Assembly (NCBI GenBank): GCA_964030785.1
Contig: OZ034968.1
Coordinates: 60,781,899-60,845,898 of the forward strand
Reading direction: 5' to 3'
From: Siderastrea siderea
Taxonomy: Eukaryota > Cnidaria > Anthozoa > Scleractinia > Rhizangiidae
DNA: 64,000 nucleotides
Part shown: positions 34,088 through 46,018 of the stretch, piece after piece
Layout: each line of letters opens with the position of its first letter
How positions within the stretch are numbered: the stretch's first letter is position 1
Program-made: the position numbers and the translations under genes
Notes under the pieces: generated by a model
What the model saw: only the letters and a program-made list of their open reading frames with translations
The model's database searches: none
Told to the model about the DNA's origin: nothing

Positions 34088-35811
34088 ATGGCCAAGCGTC
34101 GGAAGCCTTCAGCTTCTTTCTCTGTAGAGAGTTTGCGAGAGGAGGTGGAAGCAGAGCTTACCAATGAAAAAGTGGCGACAAACGTGTTGCCAGATCTTCG
34201 GTCTATAAGGCTGGATAGTGTTGATTTTGTTTCTCCTGATGTTTTGCTTTGCGCTCTTACTGTAAAGTTCGGAATCACGCTCGTTCTATCCATTGCCCGT
34301 GTTCTTCCTTCTCTTCGAGTGCTACCGGCTGCTGTACGTCGGAAGTTCTTAAGCTGCTCTGTCCACATCTGAATGAAGGCGAAAGTGAGACTCTGTTCAA
34401 GTGTGTTGCCCGTTTGCCTAACTTGCCTGCCTCTATTTCCTTCGACGACTCTGGTGAGTTTCACGTGTTCTCACCACCATGTGGTCAATGTGTGTGCTGT
34501 CACTCGCATCTGGTGGGGTACAACAGTCCCGTGAAAGTGGATTACTATCATCTCCATGGTTCCAGCAAGGGCGTAAAGATTTCATTAAAATGTAGTGGAT
34601 GTGGCATCTTTTACGTTTACACAAAATATGGCAATCCTGCTAGTGGGTGGAATTTGTACGATCTACCCAGAACCGCTGTTGAAGCTTCTGATGTCTGCCT
34701 CGTGCAGCGGTCCCTTTTGAATTGGCAGATATCTTTAGCGTAAGTCGGTTTTGTTATTTTTCGTTTACCCCATTGTGTTTTACCTAGATAATTGTTACTT
34801 ATCTTATCTTTTTTACTCTGCAGTTGCCATTCTTGGGTTTCATTCAGTGGGTTCTCGGTGGCGTTCAACGAGGTTCATGACCTGAGGACCGGTAAGTAAG
34901 AGTGAACATTGCGTGGCTTCTGTGTTGTCATTAGTGTGACTACTAGCTTGATTTTCAACCTGAAATAGTAACTAGCATTAACTGTAAAAAAAGAAACAAA
35001 CAAAAAAAAGTAAAAATTCGTCATAGTTCACAGTCTGTTACCAACGTTTTATACTTGTCACTATTTTTGTTTGTAAATACTGTGCAAAATGTGACATAGA
35101 TTGTTAACTGCTACACAAACAAGAATGGCAATTTCAATTTCTTCGGCGCCAGTCACCAAAGGTACTCTCTGAGGGGTAATGATGAACTTATGCTTAAGAA
35201 GAATTATGCTACATGTAGGACTGATTAGTTTAGCTTGGGATTGTTGATATGAGGAATGTGTTAAACACTGTCAGTTCGTCAAGCATCAAATATTTTTAGT
35301 TTCAAAAGGGAGTAATGGACTTCTTATCTTCGAGAAATGAGTAATTATTATTATTATTTTTCTTTCAATATTGATATTTTGTAATTTTTTTGATTTTTTT
35401 TTCTTCTGTTAAGATGGTCTGCTTTGTATGGGATCTATGACTCTTTTGCTGACCATCCTTATGGCACTATGCTGTATAATTTATTTAGTCTTTAGTTATT
35501 GTTTCATGCCATTAAATTGTAATAAATAAATAAACAAATAAATCCTGTACATCATCCCCAAACTACAAGGCGCATATGGCCTTAAGCACAGTATGATCCT
35601 TTTTTAGGTTATGGAGAAAAGCAAGCTGCCTCTGCTTTTTGGAATGGTGAAATGGAAAGGGAGTTGAGAGATTTGGGGAAGCTGGATTTCTTTGGCTGGC
35701 TGAAAAGTGACAATGACCGTGAAAAGGTCATGGAAGAAATTGACAAACTTCGTGCGAAAACAGTGTACGAACACTCATCAAATGACTGTTCAGATGCTTG
35801 CAAGGAGCGTG
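34088..35811 (+). CDS. Host cysteine-cluster gene, exons 1-3 (possibly KDZ-related)
   Basis: Three exons are visible: 34088-34739, 34824-34891 and 35608-35811. Donors are GTAAGT, GTAAGT and GTGAGA; acceptors are CTCTGCAG and TTTTTTAG. Joined, they stay open and read through CGQCVCCH, LKCSGCGIFY, a conserved-looking HSWVSFSGFSVAFNEVH segment and CSDACKERG. This Cys-cluster style recalls CxC modules associated with KDZ transposases, an uncertain family assignment. Exon 1 has one internal frame change near 34260: the ATG at 34088 opens one frame and the Cys-cluster part lies in another. This is either a frameshift, an unrecognised small intron or an assembly error. The gene continues at 61234 after the Polinton. 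Confidence 0.65.
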
Positions 35812-36116
35812 GTGAGAAAATGTTTCTATTTTTTAAATAAATTCTCTACAAATAATTGTAAACATGCTTAGTTTACTTTGAGATGTTTTGGCTTACTATT
35901 TGAGTCCCCTCTACTGAACTTTTTACTTGAGTAACAAGGGGAAGTCCCCTTTTAAAAATTCCGAATTGACAGTTTCCCCTTTCCTTTGCAGATTAGATTT
36001 GTACTTTAACTTCTCTATAAACCAGTGTACTTGTGAAATCCGTCTCTTTTATTGTACCTATTGTTCTCTTTTAAGGTACCTATTTTCCCAAAAGTCTAAG
36101 GCTAGGGGTCACCCCC
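35812..36116 (+). other. Left remnant of host intron 3
   Basis: Intronic sequence between the exon 3 donor and the Polinton. With 61142-61233 on the other side, the pre-insertion intron was about 395 bp. No other feature was seen. Confidence 0.6.
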
Positions 36117-36340
36117 AGTAGTATAGGGAAATAGGAGTTCTGTAACAGTTTTTTTACATGGATATTTATTACTGGGAGATTTATTTTAAGTTTTTAAACC
36201 GCTCATATATTACTGGGTGCTTTATTACTGGGAGCTTTATTTTAAGTTCTTAAACCGTAAAATAGGATTTCTGTTTCAGTTTTTTCTTATAACATCTTTA
36301 TTTCAATTTTTAAACCGCTCACATATGAAACGCACAAAAA
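36117..36340 (+). repeat. Left terminal inverted repeat of the Polinton
   Basis: About 224 bp match 60918-61141 in reverse complement with only a few differences. Within it a module TTTTTAAACCGCTCA(C)ATAT recurs with spacing of about 70-110 bp, together with ATTACTGGGAG. In this group the ends serve as protein-primed replication origins and integrase sites. Confidence 0.95.
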
Positions 36341-36516
36341 ACCGGTTTTATATAAGTGGAAAAGGTGGAAAGAATATTATTTCATCACTTTTTAAAAACC
36401 TCAATAACATATTTTACAATTTTTTTGTTGTAAACTGTCACAGAATTCCAAAAAAATTTTTTTCATTTAGATATTTGTGCTTTGTTATTATATCAAAAGT
36501 GTTACAGAATTCAAAA

Positions 36517-39500
36517 ATGTCTGTTGCAAAAAATCAAAAAGATGTTTTGAATACTATTTATGGTGAATTACCGAGAAAAGATAAAAAGAGTTTACCTCGT
36601 CCACTAAAACCGATTGTTGAAATTGAGGATGAGTTTTACGTATCAACAAACAATAATATTATTAATAAATGGCCTCGTGTTTGGAAAATGGTTGTATCTA
36701 GAAAAAACCCAAACCGAAAAGATATTTTTAAGTTTTCAAAAGTAATAAAACAAAGTTTTATGGATTTGATAAAAAGAGAACTAAAAGAGTTGAAAAGTAT
36801 AAAAGTAAATCTTGAGATGAAAATAAGGTTTAAAAAGAAACAATGTGGAAAAGAAACCGAATATATGGAGCATTATTTTCCAGAAGATTATCCACAGATT
36901 TTTTACGAAAAAGCCGATGAAAAAAATATAGAAGAATATTTCAATAGAATTATTGAAATGATTAATGAAAAAATCGAGATGTGGGTAATGAAAGGTTCTT
37001 CATGGAAAGTAGACAGAATACTGCTTGTTTATGTTAATGTTGCAAATTTTCAACCATTTCGTGGAGGAACATATTTGCCAATTCCAACAAAGTTGAAAAA
37101 CAAAAAAGCAGTGATAAACGTGCAAAATAAGGACAATGAGTGTTTGAAATGGGCTGTAAGATCAGCAATGTTCCCACCACCAGAAGGAAAAAATCCAAAC
37201 AGACCAAGTTCTTACCCAGTTAACGATGGTATTAATTGGAGTGGTATTATTTTCCCAACACCAGTAAAACAAATTGACAAGCTTGAGGCGCAAAACGAAA
37301 ATCTCGCAATAAACGTATTTGGCTGGGAAAATGATTGTGTGATTGTTTATAGGATAAGTGAAAAAGCAAAAAGCTTGCCGCGGATTTGTCTGATGTTAAT
37401 TGAGTAGGGTGAAATACAGCATTATTGTTTTGTGAAAAGATTAAGCGCACTATTTTATGATCAGAGCAAAGCGCACAACACAAAACATTATTGCATGTTG
37501 TGCTTAAATGGTTTTTCAAGAGAGGACTTGTTGGAAAACCATAAAAAATATTGCAATGGCTTAAAAGGAAAACCGACAAGGATTGATATGCCAAAAGAGG
37601 AGGGAAAAATAGTTTCATTTCAAAATTATAACAAACAAATGAAAGCGCCTTATGTTATATACGCTCACTTTGAGGCTTTAGTAAAAAAAGATTTCTCTTT
37701 GTGAGCTTGAGGGTGGGAATAAAGAGAAAAGTTACACCATGAAAACAGAATATCACGAGGCAAGTGGTTATTCTTACACGGTTGTGAGAAGTGACGGTGA
37801 AGTTTCAGGACCAAAAGTTTATAGGGGTGAAAACGCGGTGGGAACGTTTTTAAGTGACATTCTGCAGGAAGAGGTGAAAATAAGAGAGAGTTTGGCTGCA
37901 CCAAAACCAATTGTGATGACGGCTGAAGACTGGGAAAAATACAAAAACGCAACAGATTGCCATATTTGTAGCAAAAGTTTGATAAAAGATGAATTCTTAG
38001 ACTCTTTACCTGTTTGGAGCATATTTGATGGTGAAAAAGAATACAGATATGAAGGTCAAGGGCATAAAAAATGTTTTTACAAAGCAAAAAAAGATGAAGA
38101 ATTTAATATTCTTAAGCTAAAAAAATTAACAGAAGAAAAAGACAAGTTGGAAGCAAAAAAACAAAAAAATTGTATTTTCTGTGGAAAAACTTTACTTCAG
38201 AAAAATTTCAGAGACGCAGTGAAATACCATTGTCAAATAACTGGAAAGTATCGCGGTGCGGCGCACAACAATTGCAATGTAAAACTGTACATTAACCCAA
38301 AAACAACTCCCATACCTATTATATTTCACAATCTAAAGGGTTGCGACGCTCACCATTTAATGCAAGAGATGTCGCAACTTAATAAAGAGGTTAAATGCAT
38401 TGCAAATAACATGGAGAAATATATCACATTTTCAGTCGGAGGTCTGCGTTTTATCGACAGCTTTAACTTTTTACAAGGAAGTCTTAATTCACTTGTAAGC
38501 GCAACACCAAAGGAGTCATTTAAAATAACATCAGCCATTACAAAAGGCAGCGACCTTCTTTACAAAAAAAGGTATCTATCCATATGAGTACATGGATTCA
38601 TGGGAGAGATTTAGCGAGATAAAGCTTCCGGACAAAGAGAAGTTTTACAGTAAGTTGAACGACGAGCACATAACAGACGAAGAGTATGCACACGCGCAGA
38701 ATGTCTGGGAGACTTTTGAGTGTAAAACGTTGGGTGATTATCATGATCTTTACGTTAAAACAGATGTTGCCCTGTTGGCAGATGTTTTTGAGAACTTCAG
38801 AAATCTATGTCAAGAGCAGTATGGGTTAGATCCAGCTCATTTATATATTACACATCACCAGGACTATCCTGGGACGCTTTATTGAAAAAGACAGGGGTTG
38901 AGCTTGAGTTATTCACAGACCTTGAAATGTATCTATTTGTGGAAAGGGGAATGCGGGGTGGAATTTCCATGGTAAGCAATAGATACGCAAAAGCAAACGA
39001 CCCACTGGTACAAGATTATGACCCAAGCAGACCAAACAAATACAACATGTATCTTGACGCTAATAATCTTTATGGATGGGCAATGAGCAAGCCACTCCCG
39101 AAAAGAGATTTCAAATGGAAACGTGTTATGCCCACTGAGGAAGAAATCATTAAGAAAGAAGAAAACGCAAAGAATGGATGGATTCTTGATGTGGATCTTG
39201 AATACCCAAAAGAACTGCATGAAGAACACAACAGCTTTCCCCTTGCCCCTGAAAAAAAGCAGGTTAAAAATGAATGGATGTCGGAATACCAACACAGTTT
39301 GATAAAAGACTTGGATCTGAAAACACCAAAATGCAACAAGTTCTTGTTAACTCTTCAAGACAAAAACAACTATGTGGTGCATTACCGAAACTTGCAGTTT
39401 TATCTGAAGCAAGGAATGAAACTGAAGCGCGTGCACAGGGTGTTGGAGTTCGAACAAGAATGCTGGATGGAGCCGTACATCCGGATGAATACAGAATTCA

Positions 39501-40386
39501 GGAAAAACGCAAAGAGCGACTTTGAAAAGAACTTTTACAAGCTCATGAATAACTCAGTTTTCGGCAAAACCATGGAAAACCTGCGTAACCGTGTTGACAT
39601 AAAAATAGTGAGAGGCAATGAGACGGACAAAATAAGGAAATTGGTTGCAAGTCCTTTATACTCAAGGCATGTTATGTTTTCAAACGACTTATTTGGAATT
39701 GACATGCGCAAAAGCCGGCTGCTGCTCAACAAGCCTGTCTACACAGGATGACAATCCTTGAAAACAGTAAGATCTTGATGTATGATTTTTTCTACAACGA
39801 GCTGAAAAAAAAATATGGCCAAAAGTGCGAACTTTTGTACACAGATACCGACAGCCTTCTGCTTGAGATTGAAACGGATGACGTCTACAAAGACATCGAA
39901 ACAAACAAAAATCTATATGATACGAGCGACTACCCGAAGGAGCATCCACTTTTCTCAAATACAAACAAAAAGGTCTTGGGAAAATTTAAAGACGAATGCA
40001 ATGGAACCCCAATAGCAGAGTTTGTGGGTCTGAGATCGAAAATGTACTCGATACTGAAAGGCAATGAACAAGATATAAAAAAAGCGAAGGGTGTAAAAAA
40101 ATGTGTCGTCAATAAACAAATAACGCATGAACAGTACAAGGAAACGCTTTTTGGTAAGAAGCAGTTATGGCATGGAATGAACATTCTTCGAAGCGAAGGG
40201 CATGAGATTTACGGCATGTATGTTAACAAAATCTCGCTTTCCCCATTTGATTCAAAGCGATGGATAGAAGAAGATGGTATTCATACAAAAGCTTATGGTT
40301 ATGAACCCACATTCAAATTTACAGATGCTGAAATTGCCGCAATTGCTGCAGCCGAAGAAGAAGCTTTAGAGTTGCTCGGGTGGTAA
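36517..40386 (+). pseudogene. Protein-primed family B DNA polymerase (PolB), broken
   Basis: The start at 36517 (MSVAKNQKD) follows an AT-rich leader. Coding signal runs to 40386. It has an N-terminal domain (NFQPFRGGTYLPIP, DNECLKWAVRSAM), a C2H2-like finger (HYCMLCLNGF...H..YC), 3'-5' exonuclease motifs (FHNLKGCDAHHLM), palm motif A (YLDANNLYGWAM), motif B (KLMNNSVFGKTMEN) and motif C (YTDTDSL). Breaks are a TAG at 37405 and frame changes near 37700, 38587, 38885 and 39750. The first exonuclease motif reads YAHFEAL, with His where the catalytic Asp is expected. The family replicates the element from protein-capped ends. Confidence 0.9.
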
Positions 40387-41370
40387 CTCTATGTTTGGAG
40401 GGACAACCAAAAGCTCTTCGCGGACAAACCAGCGTTTTGGGCCGTCAAACAAATAATAGATAACCGGTGCGTCTGGTTTTATCATAATTTTTTCAATCTC
40501 GTAAACATTCAAAGACCAGATTGGGTCGGTAGCTCTTCGTCGACCACCTTCAAGTTCACCGGGTTGATAAAGATAGCGAACACTCAAACCGGAGGGGAGC
40601 TTTTTTTCGTTCAAACCAACGGGTCTCAAATAACGTGTCGAGGGTTTGGATGGAACAGTTTTCTTTTTGATGGCCTCAACAGGTTTTTGACCAGTCGGTC
40701 GAGTGACTTCCTTATTCAAAGCTGAAATAACAGCGGGCAGTCGGGCCACCCATTCAGTCGATCTTTTGTCGTCTGGGAGGCGCATTTCAACCCCATATTG
40801 GTGTCCAAACAGCCGTTCAGCCAGGGTGCGGTTGAATCTTTCAACGATAGCTTGATCGCGGTGAATATCCACACGACCAAGTCTAACCTCAACATTATGT
40901 TTCGAAAGCAGTTGATTCACAGCACCCATAAACTCACGACCAGGATCGACCTGAAGCAGTTTCGGCCACTTCAAAGGACCACGACTATAAATCCGTTCCA
41001 GAGCAGCTGCAACTTCTTTAGCCTCTTTTGTGGTCAACGGTTCGGCCTCTTTGTATCGAGAGGCCACATCTACCACCGTGAGAGCATATTTAAAAGTTTT
41101 ACGGGAGCGTGGTGGGCGATCGTGTGGGAGATACAGAAGATCGGCTTGGTGAACTTTGTTTGGAACAGGAACATCAAATTTCGGTCTTGGAATATAACGT
41201 GGGGCTGGTAAATAAACCTGCCAAAGAGCTTGCTTCATCAACCAGTTTTGAGCCATATCTTCCGAAACTTTAGCTGCCTGGGCTAATTTCTTAATTGCTG
41301 AAAACCCTTTCCAATACCCTTGCGGGCTGTAATAAATTTTTGACAATTTATTGAAAATACGGGAGCTCAT
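40366..41370 (-). CDS. Polinton integrase (RVE family)
   Basis: 334 residues and intact. The catalytic triad is D77 (HQADLLY), D142 (QVDPGREF) and E177 (AIVERFNRTL), with the D142-E177 spacing typical of retroviral-type integrases. The C-terminus (WSLNVYEIEKI...RWFVREELLVVP) looks like the chromodomain/SH3-like tail of Polinton integrases. It would insert the linear element by joining its terminal repeats to host DNA with a 6-bp stagger. It converges on PolB with a 21-bp tail overlap and starts back-to-back with the zinc-ribbon gene at 41370, sharing the short TGTATACTATAC spacer. Confidence 0.95.
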   Translation of the reverse strand: MSSRIFNKLSKIYYSPQGYWKGFSAIKKLAQAAKVSEDMAQNWLMKQALWQVYLPAPRYIPRPKFDVPVPNKVHQADLLYLPHDRPPRSRKTFKYALTVVDVASRYKEAEPLTTKEAKEVAAALERIYSRGPLKWPKLLQVDPGREFMGAVNQLLSKHNVEVRLGRVDIHRDQAIVERFNRTLAERLFGHQYGVEMRLPDDKRSTEWVARLPAVISALNKEVTRPTGQKPVEAIKKKTVPSKPSTRYLRPVGLNEKKLPSGLSVRYLYQPGELEGGRRRATDPIWSLNVYEIEKIMIKPDAPVIYYLFDGPKRWFVREELLVVPPNIELPPEQL

Positions 41371-41392
41371 TGTATACTATACAAAATAAAAA

Positions 41393-41906
41393 ATGGACGA
41401 CCCATTTGGTTGGTTGCAAGGTGAGAAAATTTCGGCGAAAAAAATTCAAGAAACATTGCAAAAAAAAATTAAATTCATACCCATTATCAAAAAAGATTTA
41501 TCGTTGTCCTTCATGCGAGGAGCAATTAATTTATGTGGTGAATGAGTTCTGTCGTGCATGTCCAAAATGTGGTAGAGCGTCTGAATTTGATGATGAACAG
41601 TTTCAAGAAGAAAATCGGGTAAGAATTTTCACTGCAACTAATTTTCATTTAAAAAGTGTTTTGCGGAAATGGAAAATTAACGAAATGTTTTCTTCCAGCG
41701 AGGTAGATTTTCTTGGCAACGTTATTGCTCAATTTCAGAAGATGTCCGGCAAGTCAGTGAACTATCCCTGTTTTTTTTATAATTATTTTGAAAAGGTACC
41801 TTCTGAATGCTGGCCCAACAAAAGAGAAATTATGAAATCTATTTCTCAGCACCTTCCAAAAAGCTTAGTAAGCTGGTGGCTCGCAAAACAGGAGTTTGAT
41901 AAATGA
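41393..41906 (+). pseudogene. Zinc-ribbon protein, VLTF3-like candidate
   Basis: The ATG at 41393 opens a frame (MDDPFGWLQG) that must shift at the A-run near 41460 to reach the main open frame ending at 41906. The latter alone has only a TTG start at 41370. The main part has a four-cysteine ribbon (CPSCEEQ...CRACPKCG) and an alpha-helical C-terminal domain. This layout fits the VLTF3-like late transcription factor reported in Polintons and related viruses, but the match is by eye only. The shift is either a true indel or a homopolymer sequencing error. Confidence 0.5.
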
Positions 41907-41980
41907 TGGTTAAAAGCCAATCAAAGTTCTTCATAAACATTTTCATATTTGCCTGTTTTCGGATTTTTGAGCTATTTTGT

Positions 41981-44943
41981 CTACAAAATAGCCTCATAGT
42001 CGGCATGCAGCCTCAAGTTTCTGGGAAGGTTGGTTCTTTGGTTGGTTGGTTTTTGGGTGGACCATGGTCGGCATTCCCGATGAATGTCGAATTTTACCGA
42101 AAGGCTAGTTGTCGGGACCGGAACAAAAATGCAGATGAGAACGCACGGAAAATTCCGCTACTAAAGCGACACGACGGAAGTGTCCGGATTTCATTTGTTT
42201 GACGTTGGATATTTATATATCAAAGAGAAATGGCTGGCTTCCTTGTGGTAGACTTCCTTAGAAAACGAATCGTCAGCACAAACCTGGTTTACACGTGAGT
42301 GGAAGCGAGTTCTAGTAAATAATTCGTGGGTTATCTGATATTTATGATGTTCGGTCTAGGAAATATTTGTCAGCTTCGTTTGTTTTGGTAGATAAGAATT
42401 GGAACAAATCCTTTGTACGCATGCGCATCACTTACGTTTGGAGTTATATGGTTCAACTTTAGAGTGTGAGAAATAACGTGACTTCTGTGCAGGGATGTCT
42501 CATAGTAAATGATGGTAAATAGATGGCAAGTAGTTTGAAGGTATAAAAAGGGCAGAATCGTGAGTTTTGAGCTAAAACGAATTATTGTTCGCACCTTTTG
42601 GTAGGTTTTAAAATTAATGCCCATGCCACTCGATCACTAGGTCCGTCAAAGGCACAAGGTCGGCAAGGAAAAAGATTGTATTGGTGGCATAAACGTTGCT
42701 CGTACGTGCGACTAGCTAAGCGCAAAGTTAGAGGCGACTTCCCAGAGAAATGGGTTTCTGGTTAGGCTGCGTGGCGGTAGCGGGATTGGTTTGTACAAAG
42801 TTTGAGCGGAAAGATCAGCACGACAATCAAATCAAATCAAAACAATTATCACCACCAATACGAAGACAAAAACGCAATAGCTCCACGCAAGATTCGTTTC
42901 ACAGTTTTATAGACAAAAAAAAATCGGTTATCATTTTCCAGATTTAAAAAAACGCATAAATTTACTCATTACCCGCTTCCTTTTAAGTCTCTCCCTTTGT
43001 TACACAACTCTAGCTGCCACGAAAGCCAATAAAAAGCGCCGAAAACGAACTTATGACAGTCTCGTGAAAGTCTCGTGACTCGCCATTGAACTTTGTCTCA
43101 TCACTTGTTTGTACGTGACAAAACACCACTTGTTTACACTAAACAGTAACCTGATCTCACGCTCAATCAACACAACACGTTCTTTACACATGAAACGACC
43201 CACACCAAACATTATCACATGACTGCCCGGCCGTGCGATAAAATACCCCCCACCCCCACCCCCGGAGCTATTAAAGCAAAATTTGGCCTTGACTTGATCA
43301 CGTGTACTCCATGTGATAAAATTCACGTTGTTCACCACACAGGCGAACCACTCCATTATTCTCGAATTCGCTCATTTTCCAACGATTCCTTCGCCCATTA
43401 CCACCTCTCTACATAACAAAACATCCCTTAATATATATTATTTTCACCCAATTTTGCATCTTACTTTCACATCAAAACGCTCATGAAAACAAAATTTATT
43501 CGCTGAACACAACCACTGATTTTTGCGTGGCTTCAGCTAAGCTGAGACCAGTACCGTGTGGCACCAATATTTTTGCGGGAGTTTAATTTTGCGAATGGCG
43601 ATTTTTTTGTGTGTTTTGCGGGACTAATTTTTGCGATTGGGGAAACTGTTTATTCTTCCTTGGAATTAATTTTTGCGATTTTCTGGAAGCCGCCTTCTAT
43701 TAGGAATTATAACATTCTCGTTTTTTGAGTATAAACAATCGAATGCAGGTGAACAACATGCAGATGTATTACACGTTAAATCAGTTAATCAATGGAGTAC
43801 CTTCCGACGATCCTTTTCTTTAATAACTTTCAACAGCTTAATACTTGTAATGCACCGACTGCAATTTCATCGTTTTATTTCTGAATGTTTTTCTTCTAAT
43901 TTCGTTTTATTTTTGAACGAAAGAGACGGCTTAAATAAATGGGCACCAACATAATATTACATCACATGTAAAAGGCGATGTTTGTATACAAATTTCGACA
44001 GTGGAGTAAATTTTTGCGGGAATTATTTTTTTCGCCGGAACTTTTGCAGCGGATCGTGAAAAAACCGCGAAAATCACAAAAATTTGAATCCGGAAAAAAT
44101 TAGTGCCACATGGTATGTCAGCACGTGCGACGTTTCTGGCTTTTTTGACAGTTTGCTGCGTGACTAGTCACGCGAGAGATGCACAAGTCACACAATGGCA
44201 TGATCTTTTCTAACAAGGCACTCGATTTTAGCCGTGTGTCCCAAAATGTAAGTCCATGTGAAATAATGTTGAAAATAAAACAGAGCTTATAAAGATATTT
44301 GTCTGGATACAGGAGTTGCCACGTTCGTCAAGCATGGTGTCACTCAAGAAGCAGACGTACGTGACTTTCAAGATCGGCTATTCTCTTCTGGTTCAAACAT
44401 TACTAAATTAATTTTTGTGACAAGTTACGCTTTCTACTAGATCCAAAATATTTGTCCATGGAAAAATAATCTTTATAATTGAAAGCCACAAAATTAAATT
44501 TCAATCCATTGAGCTTCCGAGAAACATCTGTGAATGAGCTTCAGAAAGGACTGTTTTGAATTATTTTGTTAGTCTTATGTTCACGCTGTTGTCAGATATT
44601 TTACAGATTTTATCTCACTTTCTTCTTGTTTTGTCGTAAGTTGAAGCCACACTTGTACGCATTAACGTACCACCTATTTTATCAATGACGCATACGAATT
44701 CGAAACCACTAACATAAACTCAAACATTGATCTTTGATCACCCTCATTCTGTAAAGGGCCCTGGGAACGAGGTTGCACAATGTCGGACACAGCTCCACTT
44801 AAAAGGTAAACTCTGTCTAAAAACCGATACTTTTCGAATGCTCAACGCTACTCAAATAAACAACATCCCAATAGTGTACCTTGGTACACGCACGTTCATT
44901 CAACAACCATTTCCGTACCTCTTCTTGACAGCTACAAAATAGC
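41981..44943. mobile_element. Probable 2.9-kb insertion inside the Polinton
   Basis: CTACAAAATAGC occurs at 41981-41992 and 44932-44943, immediately around a segment without any Polinton-like gene and with host-like repeats. It separates two otherwise closely packed Polinton genes. A complete MITE lies inside it (43553-44113). No transposase or RT was found within the segment, so the vehicle is unknown. A caveat is that the left copy also forms a palindrome with GAGCTATTTTGT just upstream, so the repeats could be inverted ends rather than a target duplication. Confidence 0.5.
43553..44113. mobile_element. MITE with CCRTGTGGCACYAAT ends
   Basis: The left end, CCGTGTGGCACCAATATTTT, is the inverse of the right end, AAAATTAGTGCCACATGG, and both are bordered by TA. 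Subterminal TTTTTGCGGGA-type motifs occur near both ends. Non-coding. Confidence 0.7.
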
Positions 44944-45893
44944 TCACGCACGCCATGCGTGCCTATGTTTTACCAAACGCATGACAGTACCTTTTTTCGG
45001 ATGAGTCCAAAATTTCTTGCTTGTGACACCAGTTGGACCTGTGAAAGCATTTTTCGCAATATCACTTGACCAATACCGATCGAATACATGTTTTGTGGAA
45101 GGAATCATTTTTTTTGTCAAAGTTTCAGCAAATTTTATTGCATCCAACGGTTTATCCAAAACACCAGTCCCTTTTTGTTGTTTCAAACCCAACCCTAACT
45201 TTTGTTTAGCATTGATTGCATTTCTTGCAGCCGCATGGCCCCACTGCCTCTGTTTGTAAGGAACGGCGTCAAGAGACTTCACCATTTTTTTATCCGCTTT
45301 GTGTTTGCATTTTTTCAGGTTTTCACCATACTTTTTTTCACGGTTGGAACAAACATCATAATCAACATCATGTTGCATAGCAATCGCATCTGTTGCGCCT
45401 GTTGGTGGTTGATATATTTCCAGAATTTCACCCGTTTCTGGATCGTATTTCACCTGCTTTTCAAGAGGATTGTATGGCCCGGTATAATTATGCCCTGGTA
45501 ATGTCCAACCTTTTTTTGGTTTCGGAAGTTTTCCAATTGCTGCATGTATATCAAACCCAGCCCCATCTAAATCGGGTCTGTCCGTTTTGTAACGTTGGTT
45601 TGGTCGAACTTTAGTTGAAAGTTGATCTAACATTTCACTTCCAACTTTTTGCATGACTGGGCGGGTTTGTCAAGAGTGTAATTTATCGCTTTCTTTTGCA
45701 GTTTGGGGTCTCTCATTGCTTCAGAAGCGTAATATCTTCCAGCTTCAACACTTTTTTTCGCAAGATATGGGATTCCTTTTGTAATTGCAAGATCACCAAC
45801 TGCCATAGCAATGTCACCAAATATACCACTGCCCTCCGCAAGGGAGGGCTCACCTAGTTTCCCGGCAAAAACTTTGATTTCATTTTTCCACAA
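44944..45893 (-). pseudogene. Phospholipase A2 minor virion protein, frameshifted
   Basis: The C-terminal part (44944-45654, 236 residues) has a secreted-type PLA2 core. A Ca-binding-loop-like GHNYTGPYNPL is followed by the catalytic QHDVDYD (H95, D96, D100 of this part) and a Lys/Cys-rich helix (CSNREKKYGENLKKC). The N-terminal part (45627-45893) lies in another frame and holds a Gly-rich hydrophobic stretch (GSGIFGDIAMAVG). Neither part has a strong ATG of its own; the change is at about 45650. PLA2 domains in parvovirus-like and adintovirus capsid proteins act on membranes during particle entry. The stop abuts the boundary of the 2.9-kb insertion. Confidence 0.8.
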
Positions 45894-46003
45894 CTAGCGC
45901 ATTTTGCTTTCAAGAGTTTTCGATTGTTCTTTGTGATTACAACTTTTTCGGTCCCCTTCACATTGGGTGTGTGCCGCTTTTCTTTCACACAGTACACTTC
46001 CAT
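45854..46003 (-). CDS. Small zinc-ribbon protein, DUF5679-like
   Basis: 49 codons starting at 46003 (MEVYCVKEKRHTP), with a second Cys pair in KAKCASCGKM and stop at 45854. The pattern of one N-terminal Cys region, a TKNNRKLLKAKC turn and a C-terminal CXXC resembles DUF5679. It overlaps the 5' end of the PLA2 gene in a different frame, so it may have been the N-terminus of the same protein before an indel. A TATATATATATAT tract lies 2 bp upstream of the ATG. Confidence 0.6.
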   Translation of the reverse strand: MEVYCVKEKRHTPNVKGTEKVVITKNNRKLLKAKCASCGKMKSKFLPGN

Positions 46004-46018
46004 TGTATATATATATAT

